Below are positions 26,834-36,392 of a DNA stretch of 64,000 nt, piece by piece. Position 1 is the first letter of the stretch, and every line of letters starts with the position of its first letter. This DNA is from Flavobacteriaceae bacterium (lineage in GTDB: Bacteria > Bacteroidota > Bacteroidia > Flavobacteriales > Flavobacteriaceae), in NCBI GenBank assembly GCA_002694465.1, contig NZMG01000003.1:310436-374435 (forward strand), written 5' to 3'. The notes below the pieces were generated by a model, which was not told the DNA's origin, did no database searches, and worked only from the letters and a program-made list of their open reading frames with translations. A program made the position numbers and the translations under genes.

Positions 26834-27564
26834 AATGAGTCTTTATTAATTTCTAAAATGTGATTTAATCCTTCCAATAGAAAATTTGAGTTGGCAAAGA
26901 TGTCATTTTTTATGCTATCTCGCAAAAAATGAGTGTCCCCTCCTGTTAAAATTGTTGTTAAATCTGAAAATTCTGTCTTATATGCCGAAATAAATCCCTC
27001 TATTTCACTCACAACGCCATTTACAACGCCCACATTCATAGAAGATTGCGTTGAGTTTCCAATTAATTTTTCAGGGTTCTTTTTCTCTAGTAAAGGTAGA
27101 TTAGCTGTAAAGGTATTCATAGCCTTATATCTCATGGATATCCCAGGAGAAATGGCCCCGCCTAGATATTCATTCTTAGCGTTTAAAAAATCATAGGTAA
27201 TACAACTACCTGCGTCAATTATTAATACATTTTTTTTTGGAAATTGAAACGCCGCCGCACTCACCAAAGCAATTCTATCTACCCCCAACGTTGTAGGAGT
27301 TTCATATTTATTGATAAAGGGAAGTGTAGAAGCATGAGAAAGTGTGTGCACTTTCATCTGTTTTGTTAATAGTGAAAGGTGTTTTTCAGAAAAATTTCCT
27401 ACCGAAGAAACAATGGCATAATCCAAATTTGGAAACGCCTTTTGTAGCGATTTTAAGAACGTCGAAAAATCCTCCACAGATACTGTTTCTTTTTTAACTA
27501 GCTTCTCTTTCTCAAACACGGCTAGTTTTATAAAACTATTTCCAACATCTACTATTAAATTCAT
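26830..27564 (-). CDS. coaX: Type III pantothenate kinase
   Basis: A 244-residue ASKHA-fold kinase for the first step of coenzyme A synthesis. Visible motifs are LIVDVGNSFIKLAVFE at the N-terminus (phosphate loop), GVDRIALVSAA, VIDAGSCITYDF and LTGGDTHFL near the end. Length fits the type III family. It starts the leftward run coaX, outer-membrane protein, TPR, lptC and onward, and lies downstream of tRNA-Phe, separated by a terminator. Confidence 0.95.
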   Translation of the reverse strand: MNLIVDVGNSFIKLAVFEKEKLVKKETVSVEDFSTFLKSLQKAFPNLDYAIVSSVGNFSEKHLSLLTKQMKVHTLSHASTLPFINKYETPTTLGVDRIALVSAAAFQFPKKNVLIIDAGSCITYDFLNAKNEYLGGAISPGISMRYKAMNTFTANLPLLEKKNPEKLIGNSTQSSMNVGVVNGVVSEIEGFISAYKTEFSDLTTILTGGDTHFLRDSIKNDIFANSNFLLEGLNHILEINKDSF

Positions 27565-27642
27565 CTATTGGCTTTGATGTTGCTAAAAATACAATTTGTT
27601 CCCACGATACTTTGTTAAGAGGGTATTAAATTGCTAAAAAGC

Positions 27643-27672
27643 AAAAACCCAAGCAAAATTGCTCGGGTTTTT
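27643..27672 (-). terminator. Terminator downstream of tRNA-Phe
   Basis: The arms aaaaacccaagca and tgctcgggttttt pair with one A/C mismatch around a short aaat loop. On the minus strand this forms a hairpin with a U-tract directly after the tRNA. Confidence 0.8.
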
Positions 27673-27673
27673 G

Positions 27674-27746
<73 letters not shown>

Positions 27747-27819
27747 TGCTTAAAGCGGGTGCAAATATAAATTTATTTTAGCTTTCCCAAAACAAAAATA
27801 TAAAATTATATAACCATAT

Positions 27820-28722
27820 TTAGCTTTTCGATGTTCTTATTAAACTTTGAACCTCAGATTCAGAGAGTTTACAATTGGCTCCAGCCTTTGAAGCCACTAG
27901 TGCACCAACAGCACAAGCCCTTTCTAATGCCACTGAAGGATGGGTTTTATTTATAAAAATTTCCCCAACTAAAGTTGCCAAAAAAGAATCGCCGGCCCCT
28001 ACTGTATCTTCAACACTTACTTTTACTCCTTTGTGCTCGCAAAATTCATTCTCTAAAAATAGAAAAGCACCCTTTTCTCCTTTGGTTACACAAATACCAC
28101 TTAAATTCATTTTATGCATCAACCAAGAAGCCTTTTCTTCTAGACCAACCATAGGGCATTGAAACATGTTAGCTATTTCTTCTAGTTCCTCGTCATTTAC
28201 CTTTACAAAATTCGATTTTTCTAAAAGAAGAATAAGAAGTTCTTCAGAATAAAAAGGAGGTCTTAAATTGACATCAAACACCGAAAAATTAGAAGTGTCT
28301 ATTAATTTAAACAGTGACTCTCTGCTCGTGTTATTTCTACAAGCCAAGCTTCCAAATAAAAAAACTTTAGCATTTTTTACTAGCTCCTCTGTCACACTGT
28401 TATATTCAATGGCATCCCAAGCGACAGGCTGGGTAATAGAATAAGTTGCAGAGCCTTGATCGTTTAACGAAACTAAAACTTCTCCAGTTTGTAAGCTATC
28501 ATCTATCTGAATTCCTTCGATAGGGAAATTTTCCCTTTTAAGATATTCTAAAGCGTTTTTACCATTATCATCATCACCTAATCTACTTATTATACCTACT
28601 AAATGCCCTTGACTATGTAATCGTAAAGCTACATTAAGAGGAGCGCCTCCAATCACTTTTTTATTCGGAAAAATATCCCAAAGTATTTCTCCAAAGCATA
28701 CAATATCTGGATTACTCTTCAT
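27820..28722 (-). CDS. PfkB-family sugar kinase, probably fructokinase
   Basis: A 300-residue ribokinase-fold kinase. The N-terminal CFGEILWDIFPNKKVIGGAP and the C-terminal DTVGAGDSFLATLVGEIF (catalytic Asp in GAGDSF) define the family. The opening is close to bacterial fructokinases. It is the last gene of the leftward operon with LacI, GH32 and a sugar porter, overlapping the porter gene by 11 bases. Phosphorylation of the fructose released by the GH32 enzyme is the natural role. Substrate is inferred from context. Confidence 0.9.
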   Translation of the reverse strand: MKSNPDIVCFGEILWDIFPNKKVIGGAPLNVALRLHSQGHLVGIISRLGDDDNGKNALEYLKRENFPIEGIQIDDSLQTGEVLVSLNDQGSATYSITQPVAWDAIEYNSVTEELVKNAKVFLFGSLACRNNTSRESLFKLIDTSNFSVFDVNLRPPFYSEELLILLLEKSNFVKVNDEELEEIANMFQCPMVGLEEKASWLMHKMNLSGICVTKGEKGAFLFLENEFCEHKGVKVSVEDTVGAGDSFLATLVGEIFINKTHPSVALERACAVGALVASKAGANCKLSESEVQSLIRTSKS

Positions 28723-30058
28723 TAGGCACCAATTGTTTTTCTAAATCTTCTAAGGAAACTCCTTTGGTTTCTGGCATGACAAATAATACCCAAATAAATT
28801 GAAAAACCATCATGATAGCAAAGAAAAGGAACATACTTCCAGCTCCAATTTTTGCAATTAAAAGCGGCACAGATGAAGGAATTATAAAAGCCAATATCCA
28901 GTGTGTCGATGTGCCTATAGATTGTCCATAAGAACGCACGTGGTTTGGAAAAATTTCGGAAATATATACCCAAATTACTGCTCCTTGCCCTATGGCATGG
29001 GCTCCTATAAATACAAACAAGGAAATGGGAACAATCATTCCCGTCCATCCGTTAAAAAATGCCAACGCTACAAAAGTCAATGAGGCAATGTAACCAATGG
29101 AGCCAATAATCATAAGTTTTCTTCGCCCTAGTCTATCTATTAAATACATCCCTAATAGGGTAAAGATTAAATTGGCAACTCCTATACCAATGCTACCAAG
29201 CAATGCCGCTTGGTTGGCTAGACCCGCCTCTTCAAAAATTCGCTTGGAATAGTATAAAAAGGCATTAATACCCGAAAATTGATTAAAAAAGGCAATGGCA
29301 AAAGCCAATAAAATGATGCGTTTGTATTTTTTTTGAAAAACCGTCTCTTTACTATGACCGCTTTCTGCCTCCATGATTTTTGCAATGGCCACATTTGGGT
29401 CAATTTCTGGGTTAATTAAAGCAATCACTTTTAATGCCTCCTCCTTTCTATCCTTTATAAGTAACCAGCGAGGACTTTTAGGGACTCCCATTACCATGAG
29501 TGTATAGATCATGGCAGGGACAGCTTCAATGCCTATCATCCATCGCCAAGCGTTTTCAGAAACTACATAGGTACTAATTAAGTAATTGGAAACGAATGCG
29601 ACTAGAATACCGAATACAATATTAAATTGATAAGACGCTACTAGTTTGCCCCGGTTTTTAGGCGAAGCAATTTCTGCAATATAGGCAGGTGCGGCTATAG
29701 TGGATGCCCCCACTCCTAATCCCCCTAAAAAACGAAAGAACGCAAACAGCCAAGGATCATTGGAAAGTCCCGACCCTAATGCAGAAACTGTGTAAAAAAT
29801 ACCAATCCAAATTAATGTGTTTTTACGACCCAATTTATTGGTTGGCAACCCACCAAAAAGAGCTCCAAAAATGGTTCCGAATAAGGCAGAGCCCACTACT
29901 ATATATCCGTGAAAATTGTCATTGCTTCCAAATAGGGTATAATCTTTCCAAAGTTCCTGAAGCGTTTGTTCTGCTCCGCTTATCACAATAGTATCAAACC
30001 CAAAAAGAAATCCAGCTAAGGCCACTGTAATTGACCAAAAAAATATTTTAATTTTCAT
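28712..30058 (-). CDS. MFS sugar porter (sugar:proton symporter)
   Basis: A 448-residue 12-helix inner-membrane transporter of the sugar porter family. Motifs include GGLPTNKLGRKNTL in the first loop, PKSPRWLL after helix 6, YLIDRLGRRKLM in the middle loop, and PETKGVSLEDLE at the C-terminus. It probably imports fructose or glucose released by the GH32 enzyme. It overlaps the kinase gene by 11 bases at its end and the GH32 gene by 11 bases at its start, so the three are tightly coupled. Confidence 0.93.
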   Translation of the reverse strand: MKIKIFFWSITVALAGFLFGFDTIVISGAEQTLQELWKDYTLFGSNDNFHGYIVVGSALFGTIFGALFGGLPTNKLGRKNTLIWIGIFYTVSALGSGLSNDPWLFAFFRFLGGLGVGASTIAAPAYIAEIASPKNRGKLVASYQFNIVFGILVAFVSNYLISTYVVSENAWRWMIGIEAVPAMIYTLMVMGVPKSPRWLLIKDRKEEALKVIALINPEIDPNVAIAKIMEAESGHSKETVFQKKYKRIILLAFAIAFFNQFSGINAFLYYSKRIFEEAGLANQAALLGSIGIGVANLIFTLLGMYLIDRLGRRKLMIIGSIGYIASLTFVALAFFNGWTGMIVPISLFVFIGAHAIGQGAVIWVYISEIFPNHVRSYGQSIGTSTHWILAFIIPSSVPLLIAKIGAGSMFLFFAIMMVFQFIWVLFVMPETKGVSLEDLEKQLVPNEE

Positions 30059-31604
30059 TCCAAATGGATTTTATATTGTTGATTACTAAATTCGAAATAA
30101 CAGCGCCTTCTGAACCAGAAATGTCCAGCTTAGTATAGACTTGCTTTGGAAAAATTTGATTGGTAAAAACATTCTTTCCTTTATCGATGAATACTTCCAC
30201 CGAAGATTGGTCTATTATAATTTTCACCTCAACTTCTTTCTCGATTGGCATATAGGGTTGTGACTGAATTTCTTTTCCAAAGGACTCTTCAAAATCTACT
30301 ATACCAGAACCAGTCCTGTCGAATAAAATTTTATTTTCTTTTGGATTAAAGACTAAGGAAACTTTTTCAGAAAGACTGTTGCTCACTGAAACTGTAACTT
30401 TATCTTTCAAATTCATGGTGAAGGAAATTTCTTTATGATTTAAATTTTCAGCCTCCCATTCAAATGGCGCATCCAAAGTAATTGCATTAATTTCCTTCTC
30501 AAGTTTTTTGAGTTTATTGAAGTTAGCAATGGGATAGTTTTTTAAAAAGTATCCAGATTCATCCTTATCCAAAGTCAACTTTCTCGGAAGGGTCATAGCA
30601 CTACGCCAAACCTCAGTAGGCGTATCGCGTGCATAATTCCAGTTACTCATCCATCCAATAAAAAGGCGATCCTTGTTGGGAACATTATTATAGGTAACCC
30701 CTGCATAGTTATCCATGCCGTAATCAAGCCATTTTATATCTTCATGATTTGTAGTAAAGTTGGTGCCATCAAACTCCCCCACAAAATATTGGGTGCCAGA
30801 ACCACCGTTAGGAGCACCAGGGTTAATACTAATAAGCAAGACCCATTTTTCTTCCTCCGTTTCACCCACTTTTAGTTTAAATAAGTCTGGGCATTCCCAA
30901 ACGCCTCCATGTGCTCCCTTGTCTTTTCCAAATTCACTCATCAATTCCCAATCTTTCAAATTAGATGATTTATAAAATTTTGCGTGATCACCTGCTACCA
31001 AAATCAACACCCACTGTGATGTGTCCTCATCCCAAAACACTTTAGGGTCTCTAAAATCTTTAATCCCGTCATTTCCAATAACAGGATTTCCTTCATATTT
31101 TGTCCAAGTATTTCCGTTATCAAGGCTATAAGCTATTCCCTGTGTTTGAAAATCTTTACGCCCTGCCTTTTCCCCTTCCATTAAATGGTATGTGAAAATG
31201 GCCACTAAAGGAGGGTTTTCTTTGGTTCCAAAACCTGAAGAATTATTTGAATCCACAACTGCACTTCCCGAGAATATAAGTCCCAATTCGTCCGGATATA
31301 GAGCAATAGGTTTGTGATCCCAATGAATCATGTCTTTACTAGTTGCATGTCCCCAATGCATAGGACCCCATACAATGTCATCTGGATAATATTGGTAAAA
31401 AAGATGGTATACGCCATCATTATAAACCAACCCATTAGGATCGTTCATCCATTTTTCTTGGGGCGTAAAATGAAATTGTGGTCTAAAGGGTTCTGAATAG
31501 CTATTTTCTGAAATTGTTTCAACAGGAATAGCTTCGGTTGTTTTGTTTGTGTCTTTACAAGAAAGAAAAATTACTGAGAAAATTAAGAGGAAGTATTTAG
31601 TCAT
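30048..31604 (-). CDS. Glycoside hydrolase family 32 lipoprotein (sucrose/fructan hydrolase)
   Basis: A 518-residue beta-fructosidase. The lipobox LSC gives a lipidated Cys16, so the enzyme sits on the outer face of a membrane, not in the cytoplasm. The five-blade propeller carries all catalytic residues: nucleophile Asp55 in WMNDPNGL, Asp186 in FRDP, and acid/base Glu237 in WECPDLF. A C-terminal beta-sandwich (about 375-518) follows. It splits sucrose, inulin or levan; exo or endo action cannot be told by eye. It lies 72 bases after LacI, and a TATATTTA box in that gap may be an additional promoter. Confidence 0.94.
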   Translation of the reverse strand: MTKYFLLIFSVIFLSCKDTNKTTEAIPVETISENSYSEPFRPQFHFTPQEKWMNDPNGLVYNDGVYHLFYQYYPDDIVWGPMHWGHATSKDMIHWDHKPIALYPDELGLIFSGSAVVDSNNSSGFGTKENPPLVAIFTYHLMEGEKAGRKDFQTQGIAYSLDNGNTWTKYEGNPVIGNDGIKDFRDPKVFWDEDTSQWVLILVAGDHAKFYKSSNLKDWELMSEFGKDKGAHGGVWECPDLFKLKVGETEEEKWVLLISINPGAPNGGSGTQYFVGEFDGTNFTTNHEDIKWLDYGMDNYAGVTYNNVPNKDRLFIGWMSNWNYARDTPTEVWRSAMTLPRKLTLDKDESGYFLKNYPIANFNKLKKLEKEINAITLDAPFEWEAENLNHKEISFTMNLKDKVTVSVSNSLSEKVSLVFNPKENKILFDRTGSGIVDFEESFGKEIQSQPYMPIEKEVEVKIIIDQSSVEVFIDKGKNVFTNQIFPKQVYTKLDISGSEGAVISNLVINNIKSIWNEN

Positions 31605-31676
31605 CTTGAGAAATAAATTTTTGTTAAATATAATTTATTTCAGCAACTAATGAGATGAGCTTATGAAAGTGTTGAT

Positions 31677-32696
31677 TTACTTTGTGGAATTCCTCTTTAT
31701 AACATAGGTATCCAAAACCACCGTTTTAGGTTCGAATGGGACGCCTTTCTTCTTTGCTTTCATTTCTTGATAAAGCAATTTGAAACTTTTTTTACCCATC
31801 TCAAAACCAGGTTGGTCCACCGTACTTAAAGAAGGGGTAATCGCTTGTGATAAAAACCAATTGCTAAATCCCATAATGGAAATATCGTCTGGAACTTTAA
31901 TACCTTTTTCATTAAATACAGCAATGGCTCCAGTAGCGGCCATATCTGTGATGGCAAAAATTCCATCCACATCTTTTTTGTCTTTTAATAATTGAAGTGC
32001 TGCCCTCCTTCCATCTTCATAATCTACGTTCTCACAAAGATATACCAATGACGAATCGTATGGAAGCCCATGGTCTTCTAGTGCTTTTTTGTATCCTAAA
32101 AATCGATCAATTGAATTTTGAGGCTGTAGGGCGCCTCTAAAATGAGCTATCTTTTTACAACCAGAATCGATTAAATGTTTTGTAGCCTCATAGGCAGCCT
32201 TGCGATCATTAATAATAATTTTCGAGCAATTAACCATTTTTGAAATCTTATCGAACATTACCAAAGGAATATCATGACTCTGCAATTCCTTTAAGTGAGC
32301 AATGTCAATACTTTTATTTGCTAATGACATCATAACGCCATCTACTCTTTTTCGAATAAGAAGATCAATTTGTTTTTTTTCTAGTTTGTAAGATTCGTTG
32401 GATTGAAGAATTATAACAAGGTATCCTTTTTTTTCGGCTTGCTCGATGATACCGTTTACAACGCTAGAAAAAAAGTGATGGACCACTTCAGGAATAATAA
32501 GCCCTACTGTTTTAGATTCCTTCGTTCTTAAATTAACAGCAAAAACATTAGGCTTGTAATTTAGCCTTTTAGCTTCTTCTTTTACACGTTCCTTTGTGCT
32601 TTTACTCACGTCTGGATAGTTTTTTAAAGCTTTTGAAACCGTGGTAATTGAAATGCCCAGATTTTCGGCAATTTGTTTTAAGGTTACCTCTCTCAT
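31677..32696 (-). CDS. LacI-family transcriptional regulator
   Basis: A 339-residue repressor-type protein. The N-terminal helix-turn-helix LKQIAENLGISITTVSKAL (about residues 6-24) is followed by the hinge region YKPNVFAVNLR, which in this family inserts a Leu at the central CG of the operator. A periplasmic-binding-like sugar sensor domain follows (TVGLIIPEV to the C-terminus). A perfect 14-base operator with a central CG lies 95 bases upstream of its start, and a near-copy lies 18.7 kb away before the SLC45 gene. It likely regulates itself, GH32, SusCD and the trehalase operon. The inducer is probably a sugar or sugar phosphate from this locus. Confidence 0.93.
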   Translation of the reverse strand: MREVTLKQIAENLGISITTVSKALKNYPDVSKSTKERVKEEAKRLNYKPNVFAVNLRTKESKTVGLIIPEVVHHFFSSVVNGIIEQAEKKGYLVIILQSNESYKLEKKQIDLLIRKRVDGVMMSLANKSIDIAHLKELQSHDIPLVMFDKISKMVNCSKIIINDRKAAYEATKHLIDSGCKKIAHFRGALQPQNSIDRFLGYKKALEDHGLPYDSSLVYLCENVDYEDGRRAALQLLKDKKDVDGIFAITDMAATGAIAVFNEKGIKVPDDISIMGFSNWFLSQAITPSLSTVDQPGFEMGKKSFKLLYQEMKAKKKGVPFEPKTVVLDTYVIKRNSTK

Positions 32697-32743
32697 TAAG
32701 AATTTATTGTGTTATTAGCAAACGCTGAAATATCAAAAGTATC

Positions 32744-32751
32744 CAAAATTA
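32744..32751 (-). promoter_or_regulatory. Candidate -7 promoter box for the lacI operon
   Basis: On the minus strand this reads TAATTTTG, a full match to TAnnTTTG, 48 bases before the lacI start. No clear TTG lies at the -33 position. The operator sits about 40 bases further upstream. Confidence 0.4.
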
Positions 32752-32790
32752 ATCTTTTATTGACAATAAAATTTTTACGAAATAAAAAAT

Positions 32791-32804
32791 CGAAAACGTT
32801 TTCG
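32791..32804. promoter_or_regulatory. LacI-family operator, perfect palindrome
   Basis: The sequence cgaaaacgttttcg is a perfect 14-base palindrome with a central CG, the form expected for LacI/CcpA-type proteins. It lies between the divergent lacI and susC genes. A 13/14 match occurs at 51495-51508. Confidence 0.78.
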
Positions 32805-32975
32805 CCTATTAAAATGGTCATTTTGTTGGGAATTTTTTAACAAATCAAAAAAAATAAGTGAAATTAGCCCAACGAAAATTTTACAATTTAATAAGGTTTT
32901 CATAATTAAAGTCAAGTATTTGTTTGTTAAACCAGCTTGCCTTATTCGCAAAATAGGTTGACATTTTGTAAGAGC

Positions 32976-33013
32976 CAATTGAGTAAAAGTAAGCGAAATA
33001 TTTTGCTCAATTG
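32976..33013. repeat. Inverted repeat (stem-loop) upstream of susC
   Basis: The arms caattgagtaaaa (32976-32988) and ttttgctcaattg (33001-33013) pair over 13 positions with one G-U type wobble and a 12-base loop. There is no following U-tract, so it does not look like a simple terminator. It may fold in a susC leader RNA. Confidence 0.6.
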
Positions 33014-33037
33014 CATCAAAGGTAAGTAGGATTATTT

Positions 33038-33134
33038 TAAATCAATCCCCTTTATAACAACAAAGCTTAATAGAGACATTAAGTTTTGAAGGGTGCGAAA
33101 TTGGAATTAGCTATTTTTAAAGGGGATTGATTTA
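33038..33134. repeat. 17-base perfect inverted repeat with 63-base loop, upstream of susC
   Basis: The arms taaatcaatccccttta (33038-33054) and taaaggggattgattta (33118-33134) are exact reverse complements. The loop contains a further small inverted repeat (cttaat 33066-33071, attaag 33078-33083). It may be a structured RNA leader, paired protein-binding sites, or a very small mobile-element relic. It ends 134 bases before the susC ATG. Confidence 0.7.
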
Positions 33135-33268
33135 TTTTTTAAAGATGTGTAAAAAACAATTAAATTTAGTTTTCTATGATGAAGGGTAACTCCTGTAATC
33201 TTGGAAAATTATTGTATATTTCATAATTATTTATTAACACTAAAATTAACTTTTAAACCTAAAATTAT

Positions 33269-36200
33269 ATGAAAAACAAACTACTAACTAAACTTTTGTT
33301 GCTCCCATTATTTATACTAATGGGTAGTTCCGCATTAGCGCAAATTACTGTTGGTGGAAATGTATCTGATGCTAACGGACCTGTTCCTGGAGTAAACGTA
33401 ATTGTTAAAGGAACATCTAACGGAGCACAATCAGACTTTGATGGTAACTATTCTCTTGATAATGTTGCCACTGATGCTGTGCTAGTTTTTAGCTATATTG
33501 GATACACCACTCAAGAGGTTTCAGTTAACGGAAAATCAACTGTTAATGTATTTTTACAGGAAGATGTTGAGTCACTTGCCGAAGTTGTAGTAATTGGTTA
33601 CGGTACAACTACTGTAAGAGATGCTACTGGTTCTGTTACGGCTGTAACTTCTGAGGATTTTAACCAAGGGGTTATTACATCGCCAGAACAATTAATACAA
33701 GGTAAGACTGCTGGGGTACAAATTTCACAAAGTAGTGGTGAACCTGGAGCGGGAATTGACATCCGTATTCGAGGAGCTAACTCTGTTAGATCTAACAACA
33801 ATCCATTATTTGTTGTAGATGGTATTCCATTATCTGGTGGAAACACATCTGCAGAAGGAGCAAATATTGGGGTTGGAACTACAGCCTCTAAAAACCCTTT
33901 AAGTTTCCTTAACCCAAATGACATTGAGAGCATAAGTATTCTAAAAGATGCTTCTGCAACGGCTATTTATGGTTCTAGAGGTGCAAATGGGGTTGTGTTT
34001 ATTACCACAAAATCTGGTAAAGGTGCACGTGGAAGCTCTTGGGACTTTTCATCCAATTTAAGTATTTCATCTGTTCCAAATAAGTATGACTTACTTTCGG
34101 GAGATGAATTCCTAGAACAAACCGAGCTTGCTGGGTTTAATGTTGCAGAAAAAGATTTTGGTTCAAATACAGATTGGCAAGATTATATCTTCAGAACTTC
34201 TGCCTCAACTAACAATGACTTATCATATTCGAACAACTATGGTACTGGTAACTTAAGAGCTACCTTTGGATATGGTAAAACATTTGGAGTTGTTGAGAAT
34301 AGTGATTTAGAAAGAATTACTGGTCGTTTAAATATGAATCACAGATTATTAAACAATAAACTTAAATTAGGTTTACAATCTTCAATTTCTCGTGTTAATG
34401 ACGAAACTGCTCCACTTGGTGGAAGTGCAGGATTTAGAGGAGATTTAATCGGTGCTGCTTATTCAGCCAACCCAACTTGGCCAACAAATCCTGATTTTGA
34501 TGGAACTGGAGGTCTTTTAAGTCCAGCAACGGCTTTAGCTTACACTCAGAATATTTCTAACACGAACCGTGCTTTAGTAAATTTCTCTGCAGAATATGCT
34601 ATTATCCCAGAACTTTCGGCTAAAATTAACTTAGGTTATGATACTTCTGAATCAACAAGAACAGCGGTTGCATCTGGAAGAGCAAGAAATTTTGACCAAG
34701 GAGCTTTTGGTAATGGTATTGGTGCTATCAATGACCTTAATACCGAAAGTAAACTTCTTGAAGCAACGCTTAACTATAAGAAAGATTTCTCGAATTCATC
34801 TTTAGATATTCTTGTAGGTTACTCATTCCAAGATTTCCAAAGAGATGGAAGAAATATTAGTGGTTGGGGATTCTATACAGATGATATGAATGAAATGGGA
34901 GAAGACCTTGAAAATACTGCGAATAGAATTGAAGATAATATCACAGGAGATTATCAACAATACGGATTTGCAGGTAATATCGCTGATGGTATATTTGTAA
35001 ACAGATTATTCCCAGAGCCATCTACAGATTTTATCGTAGGTCTTGGTAATTTAGGAGTTAAGTCATTATTTGTTGACACTTTTGATAATACGGATGAAAT
35101 TCAATCGTATTTTGGTAGAATTAACTATTCAATCGCCGATAAATATTTATTTACAGGAACAGTTAGAGCGGATGGTTCATCTAGATTTGGAGAGGATAAC
35201 CAATATGGTATCTTCCCTTCTGGAGCGTTTGCTTGGAAAATCAATAATGAAGATTTTGTAGGAGATTCCGTTTCTACATTAAAACTTCGTTTAGGATATG
35301 GTATTACTGGTAACCAAGAAGGTCTAGGCTACGGAAACTTTACCCAAAGACAACGTTATGCTGGAGGAGATGTTATAGGTGATGGTGGTGAAATCAACAT
35401 TCCTGGTATTGTGGATGTGTCATTCCCTAATCCTGAATTAAAATGGGAAGAAACAACTCAATACGGTGTAGGTCTAGACTTTGGATTTAACGATGACAGA
35501 TTTACAGGAACAGTTGATGTGTATAGAAAAGAGACCACAGACTTGCTATTTAATGTATTAGCAGCTCAGCCATCTGTACAACCATTCTTATTCTTAAACT
35601 TACCTGATTCAAAAGTTGTAAACGAAGGAATTGAATTCTCTCTTGCTTATGATATTATTGACGGGGAGGATATTTCTTGGAATGCTGGATTTAATGTGGC
35701 TTACAACAAGAACATGGTGGAAGAATTACAAGGAGAATTTAATGCAGGTACTATCCGTGGACAAGGATTGTCTTTAGCATTTGCTCAAAAGCTTCAAGCT
35801 GGACAACCTTTATTCTCTTATTTTTTAAGAGAGTTTGAAGGATTTGATCCTGCAACTGGACAACCAATCCAAACAGACGTTCAAGAGTTTGTGGATAAAA
35901 GTGCTTTACCAGATTTAACCGGAGGATTTTCTACATCTTTCTCTTATAAAAACTGGACGGCTTCTACTTACTTTGCAGGACAATTTGGACACTACATCTA
36001 TAATAACACAGCAAACGCTTTCTTTACAGCTGGTGCTTTTAGAGGAGGTAGAAATGTACCTTTAGATGTATTAACGACTGGAGAATCTTTTGATGCAGCA
36101 GCAGATGTTTCTACAAGATTCTTAGAGAGCGGAGACTTTATACGTATGCAAAATGCTACTGTTAGCTATGCTTGGCCATTAAAAGAAGATGCTTTCTTCT

Positions 36201-36388
36201 CAAACCTAGTTTTATCAGTAACAGGTCAAAACCTATTTGTAATTACAGATTACACAGGTCTTGATCCAGAAGTAAGTTCATCACCTGCAGGTGGAGATCT
36301 ACTTAACGGATTACCTGTTTTTGGTATTGATTATGCATCCTTCCCAAGACCAAGAACTTTCACATTAGGATTTAATGCTAAATTTTAA
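33269..36388 (+). CDS. SusC/RagA-family TonB-linked outer-membrane transporter
   Basis: A 1039-residue TonB-dependent channel that imports oligosaccharides or other large nutrients across the outer membrane with its SusD lid. Parts in order: signal peptide (MKNKLLTKLLLLPLFILMG then SSALAQ), carboxypeptidase-like domain (about residues 25-105, SDANGPVPGVNVIVKG), plug domain (SVRSNNNPLFVVDGIPL), and a 22-strand barrel ending in LGFNAKF. Length fits the family. No N-terminal anti-sigma-interacting (STN) domain is present, so control by a LacI-type regulator is consistent. SusD follows after four bases. The substrate is inferred from the locus: sucrose, fructan or trehalose-like saccharides. Confidence 0.96.
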   Translation: MKNKLLTKLLLLPLFILMGSSALAQITVGGNVSDANGPVPGVNVIVKGTSNGAQSDFDGNYSLDNVATDAVLVFSYIGYTTQEVSVNGKSTVNVFLQEDVESLAEVVVIGYGTTTVRDATGSVTAVTSEDFNQGVITSPEQLIQGKTAGVQISQSSGEPGAGIDIRIRGANSVRSNNNPLFVVDGIPLSGGNTSAEGANIGVGTTASKNPLSFLNPNDIESISILKDASATAIYGSRGANGVVFITTKSGKGARGSSWDFSSNLSISSVPNKYDLLSGDEFLEQTELAGFNVAEKDFGSNTDWQDYIFRTSASTNNDLSYSNNYGTGNLRATFGYGKTFGVVENSDLERITGRLNMNHRLLNNKLKLGLQSSISRVNDETAPLGGSAGFRGDLIGAAYSANPTWPTNPDFDGTGGLLSPATALAYTQNISNTNRALVNFSAEYAIIPELSAKINLGYDTSESTRTAVASGRARNFDQGAFGNGIGAINDLNTESKLLEATLNYKKDFSNSSLDILVGYSFQDFQRDGRNISGWGFYTDDMNEMGEDLENTANRIEDNITGDYQQYGFAGNIADGIFVNRLFPEPSTDFIVGLGNLGVKSLFVDTFDNTDEIQSYFGRINYSIADKYLFTGTVRADGSSRFGEDNQYGIFPSGAFAWKINNEDFVGDSVSTLKLRLGYGITGNQEGLGYGNFTQRQRYAGGDVIGDGGEINIPGIVDVSFPNPELKWEETTQYGVGLDFGFNDDRFTGTVDVYRKETTDLLFNVLAAQPSVQPFLFLNLPDSKVVNEGIEFSLAYDIIDGEDISWNAGFNVAYNKNMVEELQGEFNAGTIRGQGLSLAFAQKLQAGQPLFSYFLREFEGFDPATGQPIQTDVQEFVDKSALPDLTGGFSTSFSYKNWTASTYFAGQFGHYIYNNTANAFFTAGAFRGGRNVPLDVLTTGESFDAAADVSTRFLESGDFIRMQNATVSYAWPLKEDAFFSNLVLSVTGQNLFVITDYTGLDPEVSSSPAGGDLLNGLPVFGIDYASFPRPRTFTLGFNAKF

Positions 36389-36392
36389 AAAA

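Larger units (their letters stand above)
32697..33268. other. Long divergent intergenic region between lacI and susC
   Basis: These 572 bases contain no gene I can support. They hold a LacI-type operator, a TAATTTTG promoter box reading toward lacI, a 13-base inverted repeat and a 17-base inverted repeat with a wide loop. A TATATTTC box near 33214 could be the susC -7 element, though it lacks the final G. Unusually, about 460 bases separate the operator from the susC ATG, so susC either has a long structured leader or a separate downstream promoter. Confidence 0.7.

Noticed and set aside
32775..32978. 67-codon leftward ORF in the lacI/susC intergenic region
   Set aside because: It runs across the operator and AT-rich sequence, has no start context, and its residues look like random translation.
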